A stretch of 28,861 nucleotides of DNA from Thermoleophilia bacterium (GCA_025964455.1 JAOPYU010000053.1:1-28861), one strand, 5' to 3'. Shown: positions 7,674 through 15,523, counted from the stretch's first letter. Program-made: numbers and translations. Notes: generated by a model from the sequence alone, not told the origin.

Positions 7674-8039
7674 GTGCACGCCTTCGAGATACTCAGCGAC
7701 CCGGTCCGCCGGCGCATCCTCGAGCTGCTCGCAGACGGCGAGCGGGCCGCGGGCGCGATCGGCGCCATCGTCCAGACAGAGTTCGGGATCTCACAGCCCG
7801 CCGTCTCCCAGCACCTGCGTGTCCTGCGCGAACAGGGGTTCGCGACCGCCCGCGCCGTCGGCACCCGCCGCATCTACGCCGTCGACGCCGAGGCGCTGCG
7901 CGAGGCCGATGCCTGGCTCGCGCCCTGGCGCCGGTTCTGGAACCAGCGCCTCGACGCACTCGCCACCGAGGTGGCCCGAGGCGCCCGATCCCGATCTGCC
8001 ACCCGTCCCCACCCGAAAGGTGCGACCCATGACGACTGA
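7674..8039 (+). CDS. ArsR-family transcriptional repressor
   Basis: A 121-residue winged-helix protein. The N-terminal FEILSDPVRRRILELL opening is typical of the ArsR/SdpR type that partners SRPBCC genes. The recognition-helix region is ISQPAVSQHLRVLREQGF, and the wing reads ATARAVGTRRIYAVD. No CxCxxC metal-sensing motif is present, so a non-metal ligand or a protein signal is likely. The C-terminus is a basic disordered tail. The GTG start follows a leaderless-type promoter with an overlapping palindrome, implying autoregulation. Its last 11 nt overlap the next gene, so the two form an operon. Confidence 0.9.
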   Translation: MHAFEILSDPVRRRILELLADGERAAGAIGAIVQTEFGISQPAVSQHLRVLREQGFATARAVGTRRIYAVDAEALREADAWLAPWRRFWNQRLDALATEVARGARSRSATRPHPKGATHDD

Positions 8040-8616
8040 CACTGACACGGTGACTGCTGCCGAGCCCGACCCGACGCTGTCGCGACGGACGATCGAGGGG
8101 GGCGAAGCTCGCGTGGCCACCTTCACGAGGACGTTCGCTACGGACCCCGCCGACCTGTGGGACGCGTGCACGAATCCGGAGCGGCTGTCGCGCTGGTACA
8201 CGCGCGTCTCGGGTGACTTTCGCCTCGGCGGGACCTTCGAGCAGGAGCTGATGGGGTCGGCGACGATCGTGGAGTGCGAGGCGCCGACCTTCGTGCGGCT
8301 GTCGCTCGGTGGCGGCAACGACGAGATCCAGGTCCGCATCTCGCCCGGCGGGGCCGAGGGCACGTCGGTCCTGGAGCTCCAGCACGCGACCACCTTCGAC
8401 ACGCACGTCATCGGTGGCGAGATGTTCGACGCCATCTTCTGCATGGGCGGCGGTTACTACCCGCGGTTCGCGGCGCTCGCGGCGCACCTCGCGGGGGAGC
8501 TGCCCGCCGACTACGACAGCACGACCTTCCACATGAATCCCGACATGCGCCCGGCAATCGACCGAGGCCTCGCCGCGATGCAGGCCCTGCTGGACGCGGA
8601 CGCTGCGGCTAGCTGA
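8029..8616 (+). CDS. SRPBCC (AHSA1-like) domain protein
   Basis: A 195-residue START/Bet v 1-fold protein. It has the AHSA1 pattern: ATFTRTFATDPADLWDACTNPERLSRWY near residues 28-58, then SGDFRLGGTFEQELMG, a TIVECEAPTFVRLSL strand and a TSVLELQHATTFD strand. The last 60 residues form the long helix that closes the cavity (FAALAAHLAG). Members bind hydrophobic ligands or act as co-chaperones; those paired with ArsR regulators are often of unknown ligand. ATG 8029 has an AAAGG upstream and overlaps the ArsR gene by 11 nt, implying coupled translation under the same promoter. Confidence 0.88.
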   Translation: MTTDTDTVTAAEPDPTLSRRTIEGGEARVATFTRTFATDPADLWDACTNPERLSRWYTRVSGDFRLGGTFEQELMGSATIVECEAPTFVRLSLGGGNDEIQVRISPGGAEGTSVLELQHATTFDTHVIGGEMFDAIFCMGGGYYPRFAALAAHLAGELPADYDSTTFHMNPDMRPAIDRGLAAMQALLDADAAAS

Positions 8617-8720
8617 ACTGCTCGGCGCGGATGCAGGGAAATCGCCTGCAGCTGGTGGGCGCGGCAGGGCTGCCGCCGCACCGCGCCGTACCACGGCGGT
8701 ACCATTCCCAAACGCCCCAC

Positions 8721-8767
8721 ACTGAATATTTTCCAGTGGCAGAAATACCTACCGAATATTTATTCGG
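8721..8767. promoter_or_regulatory. Twin AT-rich inverted repeats upstream of the 11-residue-repeat gene
   Basis: Two inverted repeats share the core GAATATT. One is ACTGAATATTTTCCAGT (8721-8737, imperfect). The other is CCGAATA-TT-TATTCGG (8752-8767, perfect arms). Their centres are about 31 bp apart, near three helical turns, as for cooperative operator pairs. TTTCCA (8730-8735) and GAATAT (8754-8759), 18 bp apart, could be the -35 and -10. They stand out as AT islands in GC-rich DNA. The binding protein is unknown. Confidence 0.5.
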
Positions 8768-8861
8768 CAGGGGTGGAGTTCCGTGAGACGGATGCCGATA
8801 GTGGGCGTGGCCGATCATTCGAAGATCGTCCAAGCCCCACACCCACTTCGGAAGGACACAG

Positions 8862-10076
8862 ATGCAGCAGTTCCACCAGCCCGCGTTCCACGCCAGCAAT
8901 GACTTCGCGATGCCGTTCCCCTCGAGCTTCATGCCCGCCAGCTTCGGCCAGCTCGTCTCGAGCCCCTACGCCATGCAGCCGTCTCCGCTCGCCACGACCC
9001 CCGCGCCCGACGTCGATGTCACGCGCCTGGTCGAGCTGCTGCCGTCGCGCCCCGAGCTGCTCGCCGAGGTCGTGACCTCGCGCCCCGAGCTGCTGGTGGA
9101 GATCGCCCGCACCAACCCGGACGTGTTCACCCAGATCGCGGCCGTGCGCCCCGAGGTCCTCGCATGGGCCGTCGCCGTGCGCCCTGAGCTGCTCGCCCGC
9201 GCTGCAGCCATCCGCCCGGAGGCGATCATGAAGCCCCTGCGCGTTGCGCCCGAGCTGTTCGCGCTCGTCGCACGCTACAACGTGCAGGCGCTCACGCAGC
9301 TGTTCGCGGTGGAGCCGGAGCTGCTCGCCAAGACGGCTGCAGCAGTCCCCGAGGCCGTCGTTCAGCTGCTCACGTTCGCGCCCGGCGTGCTCGTGCAGGC
9401 CGCGCGACAGCAGCCGGAGATCGTCAGCCAGCTCATCACGACCAAGCCGGACGTGCTGCGCCAGATCCTCGCCGTGTACCCCGAGCTGCTCGTCGAGCTC
9501 GCCCGCACGAACCCGGATGCGATCCTGATCGCGGCCCGCGAGCACACCGACCTCATCGTCGCGGCGATGGAAGCACGACCCGAAGTGCTCGTGACGTTCG
9601 CCACAGCAGCCCCGCAGCTGCTGCGCGCCATCGTCCAGGTCGCTCCGGGGATCGTGCGCGACATCGCACGACGCCGCCCGGAGTTCGTCGGCCTGCTCGT
9701 GCAGGCCACCGGCGTGCAGCCCACCCAGTTCGACGCGTTCTCGACGCCGCCGACCTACGCAGCCATGCCGCAGTTCGCGCAGCAGCAGTACGCGGCTCCG
9801 CAGGTCGCTGGCTGGAACACGCCGGTCAACATGGGCCCGTGGGGCATGCAGGCGCAGGTGCCGGCATTCACGCAGGTCGGCTTCGGTTCGCCGCTGCCCG
9901 CCGTGGCACCGCAGTGGATGCAGCAGCCGATGGCTCCGGCCAACGGCGCCGCATGGCAGATGGGCACCTTCGGCATCCCGGCCGTCGACCCGTCGCTGCT
10001 CAACGAGCTCATCTCCGGCGCCGTCGGCCCGGTCGCTCCGAAGGCCAGCACCAAGCGCACCAAGGCGACGCGCTGA
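8862..10076 (+). CDS. Protein with 20 tandem 11-residue (PELL-type) repeats
   Basis: A 404-residue protein with no signal peptide and no recognised family. Residues 1-52 are Phe/Met/Pro/Ser-rich and probably disordered. Residues 64-283 are 20 consecutive 11-residue repeats of consensus P-E-L-L-x-x-(h)-(h)-x-x-R, with no insertion or deletion; only two repeats lack the leading Pro (V141, T229). Residues 53-63 are a degenerate extra unit. Each unit looks like a three-turn helix capped by Pro-Glu, so a compact helical solenoid is plausible. Residues 284-404 are rich in Gln, Pro, Met and Ala, with a basic end (KASTKRTKATR). GGAAGGA 5 nt before ATG 8862 is a strong SD. A scaffold or structural role is an inference. 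Confidence 0.85.
   Translation: MQQFHQPAFHASNDFAMPFPSSFMPASFGQLVSSPYAMQPSPLATTPAPDVDVTRLVELLPSRPELLAEVVTSRPELLVEIARTNPDVFTQIAAVRPEVLAWAVAVRPELLARAAAIRPEAIMKPLRVAPELFALVARYNVQALTQLFAVEPELLAKTAAAVPEAVVQLLTFAPGVLVQAARQQPEIVSQLITTKPDVLRQILAVYPELLVELARTNPDAILIAAREHTDLIVAAMEARPEVLVTFATAAPQLLRAIVQVAPGIVRDIARRRPEFVGLLVQATGVQPTQFDAFSTPPTYAAMPQFAQQQYAAPQVAGWNTPVNMGPWGMQAQVPAFTQVGFGSPLPAVAPQWMQQPMAPANGAAWQMGTFGIPAVDPSLLNELISGAVGPVAPKASTKRTKATR
9051..9710 (+). repeat. Coding tandem repeat, 33-bp period, 20 units
   Basis: The DNA image of the 20 hendecad protein repeats. The commonest unit start is CCCGAGCTGCTCG-like. The DNA units have drifted while keeping the protein pattern (for example CCGGACGTG, CCCGAGGTC), so the array is old and selected at the protein level rather than a recent slippage product. 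Confidence 0.85.
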
Positions 10077-10129
10077 AAAGCACCTCGCGATGACATGACC
10101 GCATCACGACCCCCACTCCTGGTGCGCTT

Positions 10130-10159
10130 CGACGGCCCTCGCTCACGCGGGGGCCGTCG
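10130..10159 (+). terminator. Hairpin terminator after the repeat-protein gene
   Basis: The perfect 9-bp stem CGACGGCCC (10130-10138) / GGGCCGTCG (10151-10159) has a 12-nt loop and lies 54 nt past the stop. There is no clear T run. It sits between convergent genes. Confidence 0.55.
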
Positions 10160-10218
10160 TCGTGTCAGGGCGGCGTCGTGTCAGCGCGAGCAGGAACTTC
10201 TGGCCCCGATTCCGGTTT

Positions 10219-10238
10219 CGTCCGCCGAACGGCGGACG
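10219..10238. terminator. Inverted repeat between convergent genes
   Basis: CGTCCGCC-GAAC-GGCGGACG is a perfect 8-bp stem with a 4-nt loop in the 249-nt gap between the repeat-protein gene and the permease gene. It probably stops transcripts from one or both sides, although neither side has a long T tract. The rest of this gap shows only a 10-bp direct repeat (GTCGTGTCAG) near 10160-10190. Confidence 0.4.
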
Positions 10239-10325
10239 TTCTGTACATTGGGAGAGTGCCTGCACGCCTCGCGCGGGGCCGGCGCAGGCCCGGGGTCAGC
10301 TCGCCGCCGCCCGTGCGCCCGCTGC

Positions 10326-11345
10326 TCAACGGGCGCGCGCAGCCTTGGGGTCGAAGGCGTCGCGCAGGCCGTCGCCGATGAAGTTCACGCACAGCACGCT
10401 GACGAGGATGAGCGCAGCGGGGAACCAGGTGAGCCACCAGTACTGCACCGCGGTGAACACGTCGCGCGCGTCGAGCAGCATGTTGCCCCAGGTCGGGGTG
10501 GGCAGGGCGACGCCGAGCCCCAGGAAGCTGAGCGTGCTCTCGCCGAGGATCGCCGTGGCGACCGCGAGCGTCGTGAACACCGCGAGCACGCTGACGGTGT
10601 TGGGCAGCACGTGCACGAGCATGACCCGGCGGTCGTGCGCCCCGAGGGCGATCGACGCCTCGACGAACTCGCGCTGGCGCAGCGAGACGACCTGGCTGCG
10701 CACCACGCGGCTGATCGCCATCCACCCGAGCAGGCTCATGATGAAGATGATCCGCCACTGCGCGGGCACCGCGCCGAGCAGGTCGCCCGCGCGGCTGCCC
10801 TCGCTGTTGACCACGCTGCTCATCGCGATCAGCAGCGGCAGCGGCGGGATCGTCATGAGGATGTTGACCAGCCACCCGAGCCGCGTGTCGACCGCCCCGC
10901 CGTAGAAGCCCTGGAGCATGCCGATCGTCGCGCCGACCGTCGCGCTCAGCAGCGCCACCGACAGTCCGATCAGCAGGCTGATCCGACCAGCCTCCATGAG
11001 CCGCGCCAGCACATCGCGCCCGATCGCATCGGTACCGAGCGGGTGCGCCATGCTCGGTGGCGTGGCGGCGAGCACGTCGAAGTCCACCTGCGTCGAGCTC
11101 CACGGCAGCACCAGCGGCAGGAAGATGCACGCCGCCGTGAGCGTGAGCATCACGAACAGGCTGACATACGCTGCGCGGTGCCCACTGAATGCATCCCACG
11201 TCATCCGCAGCTGCGTCCGCTCCTCGGTCGCGGCGTGCGCCGCAGCCCCGTCGAGCGTGGCTGCCTTCGCGGCAGCCCGCGAGAACGGGATCCCCGGTCG
11301 CGCCTTGGGCGGCGGCATGCTCGAGCTGTGGGTGAGCGCAGTCAT
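10326..11345 (-). CDS. Oligopeptide-type ABC transporter permease (OppC/DppC-like)
   Basis: A 339-residue inner-membrane permease. A cytoplasmic Ala-rich N-terminus (about 50 residues) leads to the first membrane helix (AAYVSLFVMLTLTAACIFLPLVL). The OppC hallmark HPLGTDAIGRDVLARLMEAGRISLLIGL follows, then further helices. The EAA loop EASIALGAHDRRVMLVHVLPN contacts the ATPase, and the chain ends with FIGDGLRDAFDPK. It moves peptides or similar solutes delivered by the binding lipoprotein at 12306-14003. ATG 11345 lies 1 nt after the stop of the partner permease, so it is the last gene of a coupled operon. The substrate is not readable from sequence. Confidence 0.92.
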   Translation of the reverse strand: MTALTHSSSMPPPKARPGIPFSRAAAKAATLDGAAAHAATEERTQLRMTWDAFSGHRAAYVSLFVMLTLTAACIFLPLVLPWSSTQVDFDVLAATPPSMAHPLGTDAIGRDVLARLMEAGRISLLIGLSVALLSATVGATIGMLQGFYGGAVDTRLGWLVNILMTIPPLPLLIAMSSVVNSEGSRAGDLLGAVPAQWRIIFIMSLLGWMAISRVVRSQVVSLRQREFVEASIALGAHDRRVMLVHVLPNTVSVLAVFTTLAVATAILGESTLSFLGLGVALPTPTWGNMLLDARDVFTAVQYWWLTWFPAALILVSVLCVNFIGDGLRDAFDPKAARAR

Positions 11346-11346
11346 G

Positions 11347-12309
11347 TCAGCCGCCCACCCGCACGCGCGGATCCAGCGCGCCGTAGACCACGTCCGCGAT
11401 CGCGTTGCACAGCACCATCATCACGCCGACCAGCATGAGGATGTCGAGCACGACCACGGTGTCGTTGCCGTTCACCGAGTCGAGCAGCAGCGTGCCGATG
11501 CCCGGGAGTCCGAACACGCTCTCCACGACGACCGCGCCGGCGACCAGCTTGCCCATGTCGATGGCGATGAGCGTGATGATCGGCAGCGTCGCATTGCGCA
11601 TCGCGTGGCGCAGGAAGATCGTCTTGGCCGGCAGGCCCTTGGCGCGCGCGCACACGATGTACTGCTCGCCGAGCACGCCGAGCAGCTCGCCGCGCTGGTA
11701 GCGCGCCCACACCGCGATGTGCGTGAGCGTCAGTGTGAGCACCGGCAGCGTGAGCCGCTGCGCCCACTCGATCATGGACGCGCCCGATTCGGGCGTGCCG
11801 CTTGTGAAGAACACAACGCCGCCGAGCGCGTCACGCAGCCCGACCGCGAACAGCTGCAGTACGAGCGCCATGAAGAATCCGGGCATCGCCATGAGCGCGA
11901 GCGTCATGAAGGTCGTCGCATAGTCGAGCCGCGAGTTGGCGCGCACCGCGCAGTACGCCCCGATCGGGACGCCGATGCCGACGCTCAGCGCCAGCGAGAT
12001 CGACGCGATCGTCAGCGTCAGTGGCAGGCGCTCGCCGATCATCTCCGCCGCCGGGCGGAAGGTGCGCACGCTCATGCCCAGGTCGCCGCGCGCGACGTCT
12101 CGGAGCCAGTGCAGGTACTGCGAGTGCGCCGGCAGGTCCCAGCCGTACTGGTGCGCGATCCGCGCGAGCTCCTCGGGGGAGAGGTTGGCGACCTCCATCA
12201 GCTGCGCCATCGGCGAGGGCCCCATGCTCAACACGAAGAACACGAGCACGCTCGTGACCAGCAGGATCACCGGCATCGCCGCGAGACGCCTGACGAGGAG
12301 CGCGCTCAT
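11347..12309 (-). CDS. Oligopeptide-type ABC transporter permease (OppB/DppB-like)
   Basis: A 320-residue inner-membrane permease. It starts with the family pattern LLVRRLAAMPVILLVTSVLVFFVLSMGP and has the periplasmic loop typical of OppB (ELARIAHQYGWDLPAHSQYLHWL, GDLGMSVRT). The EAA loop is CARAKGLPAKTIFLRHAMRNATLPI, and the end is ALDPRVRVGG. ATG 12309 overlaps the stop of the binding-protein gene as ATGA, fixing the start and implying translational coupling; a longer frame to 12390 would run back into that gene. It forms the membrane pore with the OppC-like partner encoded next. Confidence 0.92.
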   Translation of the reverse strand: MSALLVRRLAAMPVILLVTSVLVFFVLSMGPSPMAQLMEVANLSPEELARIAHQYGWDLPAHSQYLHWLRDVARGDLGMSVRTFRPAAEMIGERLPLTLTIASISLALSVGIGVPIGAYCAVRANSRLDYATTFMTLALMAMPGFFMALVLQLFAVGLRDALGGVVFFTSGTPESGASMIEWAQRLTLPVLTLTLTHIAVWARYQRGELLGVLGEQYIVCARAKGLPAKTIFLRHAMRNATLPIITLIAIDMGKLVAGAVVVESVFGLPGIGTLLLDSVNGNDTVVVLDILMLVGVMMVLCNAIADVVYGALDPRVRVGG

Positions 12310-14003
12310 TCGCTCACCCACCACTCGTCGATGTTCCAGGTGTGCAGCCCCATCGGGTTGAGCTGCAGGCCGTGCACGCGTGAGCGCCATGCGACGACGT
12401 CGGGGCTCTGGAACAGCGGCAGCACGGGGACCTCGTCGGCGATGATCGCGTCGGCCTGCTTCACGAGCGCGGCTCGCTGCGCGACGTCGACGGTCTCATC
12501 TGCCCGCGTCATGAGCGCCTCCGCCTCGCGGTTGCACCAGGCGGCGCGGTTCTTGCCCGCGAACGTCGGCTTCTTCGGGATCTCCCCGCAGCCGTAGATC
12601 AGGTTGGGCAAGGGCTCCGCGCCCGTCAGCTCGCTCCATTCGCCGAGATGGAACTGACCGTGCGGTGCGGTGTGGCTGTAGAGCACCTCGGTCGGGATGA
12701 GGCGGATGTCGGTCGCGATGCCCTGGTGGCGCAGCTGCTCCTGCACGAGCTGGGCGACCTTCGCTCGGAAGGGCATGCTGCCCGCGCCGGCCACCCAGGT
12801 GAGGGTAAGCGGCGTGCCGCCCTTGGTCCACGGTCCGTCGCCCGCGCGACTCCAGCCGGCCTCGGTGAGCAGCTCGGTCACGCGCGCCGGGTCGGGCTTG
12901 TCGTACTTGGCGAAGGGCGCGTCCTGGTACGCAGGCGCCTGCGTCGTGACCATCGGTCCGGGGGCCGGCGGCACCATCCCGGAGAGGATCACCTCGGTGA
13001 TCATGCGGCGGTCGATGGCGTGCGCGAGTGCCTGCCGCACGCGGACATCGTCGAGCGGCGCACGGTCCGTACGCAGCACCAGCAACTCCATCACCGCGCC
13101 CGGCAGCACCTCGTAGTGCACATCGGGCGTGCCGCGCAGCTCGGTCTCGAGGTTCGTGTCGGCCGGGATGAAGGAGACGTCAGCCTCCTGCATGCGCAGC
13201 TGCATCTTGAGCGTGTTGGCGTCCTTGACGAACCGGAACACGACGCGGTCGGCGTGCGCCTCGTGCCCCGACCGCCAGTAGCGGGGATTGCGCTTGAGTG
13301 TCAGTCGCACCCCGCGCTGCCACGAATCGAACACATACGGTCCGCTCGAGACCGTGACCCGGTCATTCCAGATCGTGTTGAAGTTCCTGCCCTGCAGCGC
13401 GTGCTCGGGCAGCGGCGCCGTCGACAGGATCCGCGAAAGGTAGGGCGCATAGCGGGTGCTGAAGTGGATCCGCACCGAGCGGGCCGTCGGGCACTCGATG
13501 CCGTCGATCTGCTCCCAGCCCAGTCGCGTGGCGATCTGGTTGGACGGCTCCATCACCGTCTGCCACGTGAATCGCACGTCGGCGCAGGTGATGGGGGTCC
13601 CATCTGACCATGCCGCGGTCGGCTGCAGCTCGAGCGCCACGCGCATGCCGCCGCCGTCCTCGAGCACGACGCCGCCGTTGTCGAGCGTCGGCACTGCCGT
13701 GGCCAGCACGGGGATCCACGCGCCCTTCGGGTCCAGGGTGACGAGCGGATCGGAGAGGCCGTCGGTCAGCTGCTGGGTGATGGTCATCGCGCCGGGGGCC
13801 AGCCACGAGTTGATGATCGGTGGCTCCTTGGCCGCGGCAACGACGATCGTGCCACCCCGGCGCGGGGGTCCGGCGTCTGCCTCTGACGCGGCTGCGCCGT
13901 CCAGGCTCGATCCGCCACAGCCACCGAACAGGAGGGTGGCGAGGCACAGCAGCACGCACGCCAGCAGCGATCCGTGTGTCCCCTCGTGTCCCTCGCGCCC
14001 CAT
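12306..14003 (-). CDS. Peptide/solute-binding lipoprotein (family 5, OppA/DppA-like)
   Basis: A 565-residue extracytoplasmic binding protein. Residues 1-29 are a lipoprotein signal ending in LLFGGC (C29), then a Gly/Ser/Ala linker. Family 5 features are the opening GGTIVVAAAKEPPIINSW, then WSDGTPITCADVRFTW, SSGPYVFDSWQRGVRLTLKRNPRYW, DDVRVRQALAHAIDRRMI and a C-terminal LPLFQSPDVVAW segment. The length is normal for the family. It captures peptides or other solutes and delivers them to the two permeases that follow. It is first in the operon. The start has no good SD. No ATPase genes occur nearby, so the system must borrow ATPases or use unlinked ones. Confidence 0.92.
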   Translation of the reverse strand: MGREGHEGTHGSLLACVLLCLATLLFGGCGGSSLDGAAASEADAGPPRRGGTIVVAAAKEPPIINSWLAPGAMTITQQLTDGLSDPLVTLDPKGAWIPVLATAVPTLDNGGVVLEDGGGMRVALELQPTAAWSDGTPITCADVRFTWQTVMEPSNQIATRLGWEQIDGIECPTARSVRIHFSTRYAPYLSRILSTAPLPEHALQGRNFNTIWNDRVTVSSGPYVFDSWQRGVRLTLKRNPRYWRSGHEAHADRVVFRFVKDANTLKMQLRMQEADVSFIPADTNLETELRGTPDVHYEVLPGAVMELLVLRTDRAPLDDVRVRQALAHAIDRRMITEVILSGMVPPAPGPMVTTQAPAYQDAPFAKYDKPDPARVTELLTEAGWSRAGDGPWTKGGTPLTLTWVAGAGSMPFRAKVAQLVQEQLRHQGIATDIRLIPTEVLYSHTAPHGQFHLGEWSELTGAEPLPNLIYGCGEIPKKPTFAGKNRAAWCNREAEALMTRADETVDVAQRAALVKQADAIIADEVPVLPLFQSPDVVAWRSRVHGLQLNPMGLHTWNIDEWWVSE

Positions 14004-14052
14004 ACCGGGATATCGAGGCCCACGCGCATGGGGTCACGCGCGTAGGGAGCCG

Positions 14053-14077
14053 GGAGCGGCCCGTGCGTGGCCGCTTC
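14053..14077 (-). terminator. Possible terminator hairpin downstream of the 14103-14543 gene
   Basis: AGCGGCC (14055-14061) / GGCCGCT (14069-14075), extended by two weaker pairs, has a 7-nt loop and lies 25 nt past the stop of the minus-strand gene. No T tract follows. Confidence 0.35.
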
Positions 14078-14102
14078 GCAGCGGGCGGCGCTGGCAGGCC
14101 GA

Positions 14103-14543
14103 TCAGGGCGTAGGTGGTGCCTGCTGGTCCTCGTCCGAGGACTCGACGTGGTCCACGTGGAGCGTGCCGGCCGATTCCATCGATGCGCCGCGCACCGCAT
14201 CAGCCACCGCAGGGTCGTCGATCGTCACCTCGACCTGCTCGGTACCGGACGTCAACGCCACGACCAGGTGGTAGGGGCGCTCGTCACCGACCTCGACCGG
14301 TGGCAGTCGCTCGGCGAGCTGGCGCATCGCGGAGGCGAGCTCCCCCGCCAAGGCCGCGTCGACGCCGAGCACGCGCGCAGCTTCTTCCCCGTCGAGCAGC
14401 TCGAGGTCGAGGTGGAAGACCGCCTCGCCGTCGTCCTCGCGGCGCTGCACCGGTCGCGCCGGGCTGGGGCCCGGGATCCGCTGCACCTGCATGTCGGGCA
14501 GTCGCACCGGTGGTTCGTACTTGTCGACGATCGGAAGTCGCAT
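14103..14543 (-). CDS. Hypothetical acidic protein downstream of yaaA
   Basis: A 146-residue, acidic, soluble protein with no family I recognise. The N-terminal 40 residues are Pro-rich (YEPPVRLPDMQVQRIPGPSP). Two beta-rich stretches follow (AVFHLDLELLDGEEAARVLGVDAA and PYHLVVALTSGTEQVEVTIDDPAVADAV), separated by a helix (ELASAMRQLAERLP). The C-terminus is acidic and disordered. ATG 14543 has CAGGGA 6 nt upstream. It lies 28 nt after yaaA on the same strand and is probably co-transcribed with it. The layout looks like a small sensor or binding domain, but nothing firmer can be said. Confidence 0.65.
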   Translation of the reverse strand: MRLPIVDKYEPPVRLPDMQVQRIPGPSPARPVQRREDDGEAVFHLDLELLDGEEAARVLGVDAALAGELASAMRQLAERLPPVEVGDERPYHLVVALTSGTEQVEVTIDDPAVADAVRGASMESAGTLHVDHVESSDEDQQAPPTP

Positions 14544-14571
14544 GCGTGGTCCCTGCCCGTGCGGGGCGTCG

Positions 14572-15321
14572 CTAGTCGCGGGTGATGATGTCGATCGCCA
14601 GGTCGCCCGACCGCTCGACCTGCAGGCCGCCGCGTCGAGCGACGCGGGTCACGTCCTCGATGGTCGCCGGCTCGCTCACGGTCCGGGCCAGCAATCGCGC
14701 CAGCCGACCCTTGGTGGCCTTGTTGAAGTGGCTCACGACGCCGCGTGCGCCGTCGGCGCGCTCGTGCAGCACCCGCACAGTCACGGCGTCATCGACCGGG
14801 GCGAGGGACTGATACGCGCCCGATCGCAGGTCGACCACGAGCTGCTCGCGCGCGATGTCTGCGAGCACCGGGCCGAGGGTTGGGCGCCACACGGACCGCA
14901 TCGTGCCGATGCGCGGCAGCGTCGTGCCGCCCGAGAGCCGGTACGCGGGAATCGGATCGTCTGCACGCACCAGCCCGAAGAGTGCTGAGGCGATGGCGAT
15001 GCGCGCGTCGGCGCGAGCGCGCTCGGCACGCGACAGCGAGCCGATGTCGAGCGCATCGAACAGCACGCCGGTGTAGCGCTCCACAGCCGGGGCGGTGGGG
15101 GACTGCGTCAGCTCAGCGTTGCGCGCGATCTCGCCGAGCTGTCGCGGGCTCAGCCCGAGAATGTCGGCCGCCTGCTTGGGCCGGGTGCCCAGGCGCACCA
15201 GCGCCCGCAGGAGCCGTTCGCGAGCCGGCGTCAGCTCCGGGCTGCTGAGCGCAGCCAGTTCCAGCGGCGCTCCCGAGCCGCCGGTGGCCTTCGTCTCGGA
15301 GGGTGGGAGCAGGACGAGCAT
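14572..15321 (-). CDS. yaaA: YaaA family peroxide-stress protein
   Basis: A 249-residue protein of the YaaA/DUF328 family. It has the family opening MLVLLPPSETK, then ERYTGVLFDALDI, the HxxxLSG-type middle (YRLSGGTTLP), and the C-terminal GVVSHFNKATKGRLARLL signature. In E. coli YaaA lowers free intracellular iron during peroxide stress, limiting Fenton damage, and the family binds DNA. The actinobacterial form is likely similar. ATG 15321 is chosen over GTG 15339 because it gives the canonical N-terminus. GACAAT 6 nt before the ATG suggests a leaderless transcript. Confidence 0.88.
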   Translation of the reverse strand: MLVLLPPSETKATGGSGAPLELAALSSPELTPARERLLRALVRLGTRPKQAADILGLSPRQLGEIARNAELTQSPTAPAVERYTGVLFDALDIGSLSRAERARADARIAIASALFGLVRADDPIPAYRLSGGTTLPRIGTMRSVWRPTLGPVLADIAREQLVVDLRSGAYQSLAPVDDAVTVRVLHERADGARGVVSHFNKATKGRLARLLARTVSEPATIEDVTRVARRGGLQVERSGDLAIDIITRD

Positions 15322-15365
15322 GGGGACATTGTCGCGCACCCGCCCGACGCGTCGGGAAGTGGTTG

Positions 15366-15484
15366 GACCGTAGCGAGGTGACCGTGATTCTGTGCGTCGG
15401 CGTCAAGGAATCGTGCGCGCGATCTCCGACCGTCACGAGGTGTTCGTGATTTCGTGCGTTGGCGTCAAGGAATCGTGCGCGCGA
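15366..15484 (+). repeat. Two 57-bp direct repeats, 62-bp period
   Basis: Copies at 15366-15422 and 15428-15484 differ at about seven positions. A core of more than 20 bp ending in AAGGAATCGTGCGCGCGA is identical. Five bases (TCTCC) separate them. They fill most of the 214-nt gap between the divergent yaaA and EF-hand genes. They could be binding sites or a dispersed intergenic element; only this pair is visible here. Confidence 0.85.
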
Positions 15485-15523
15485 CGACTGGGCGCGACTG
15501 CCGCGCCGGCCGTGGCGGTGGCG

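Noticed and set aside
9051..9710. Regular 33-bp periodicity suggesting a CRISPR or satellite array
   Set aside because: The period is an exact 11 codons in one open frame, the units diverge at synonymous and tolerated positions, and there are no spacers.
10095..11438. Long plus-strand open frame of 447 codons
   Set aside because: It is the antisense of the permease gene, with low-complexity Arg/His/Asp-rich translation typical of GC-rich shadow frames; the minus strand holds clear OppC motifs.
10918..12597. Plus-strand open frame of 559 codons
   Set aside because: Antisense to the permease and binding-protein genes; no recognisable domain and biased composition.
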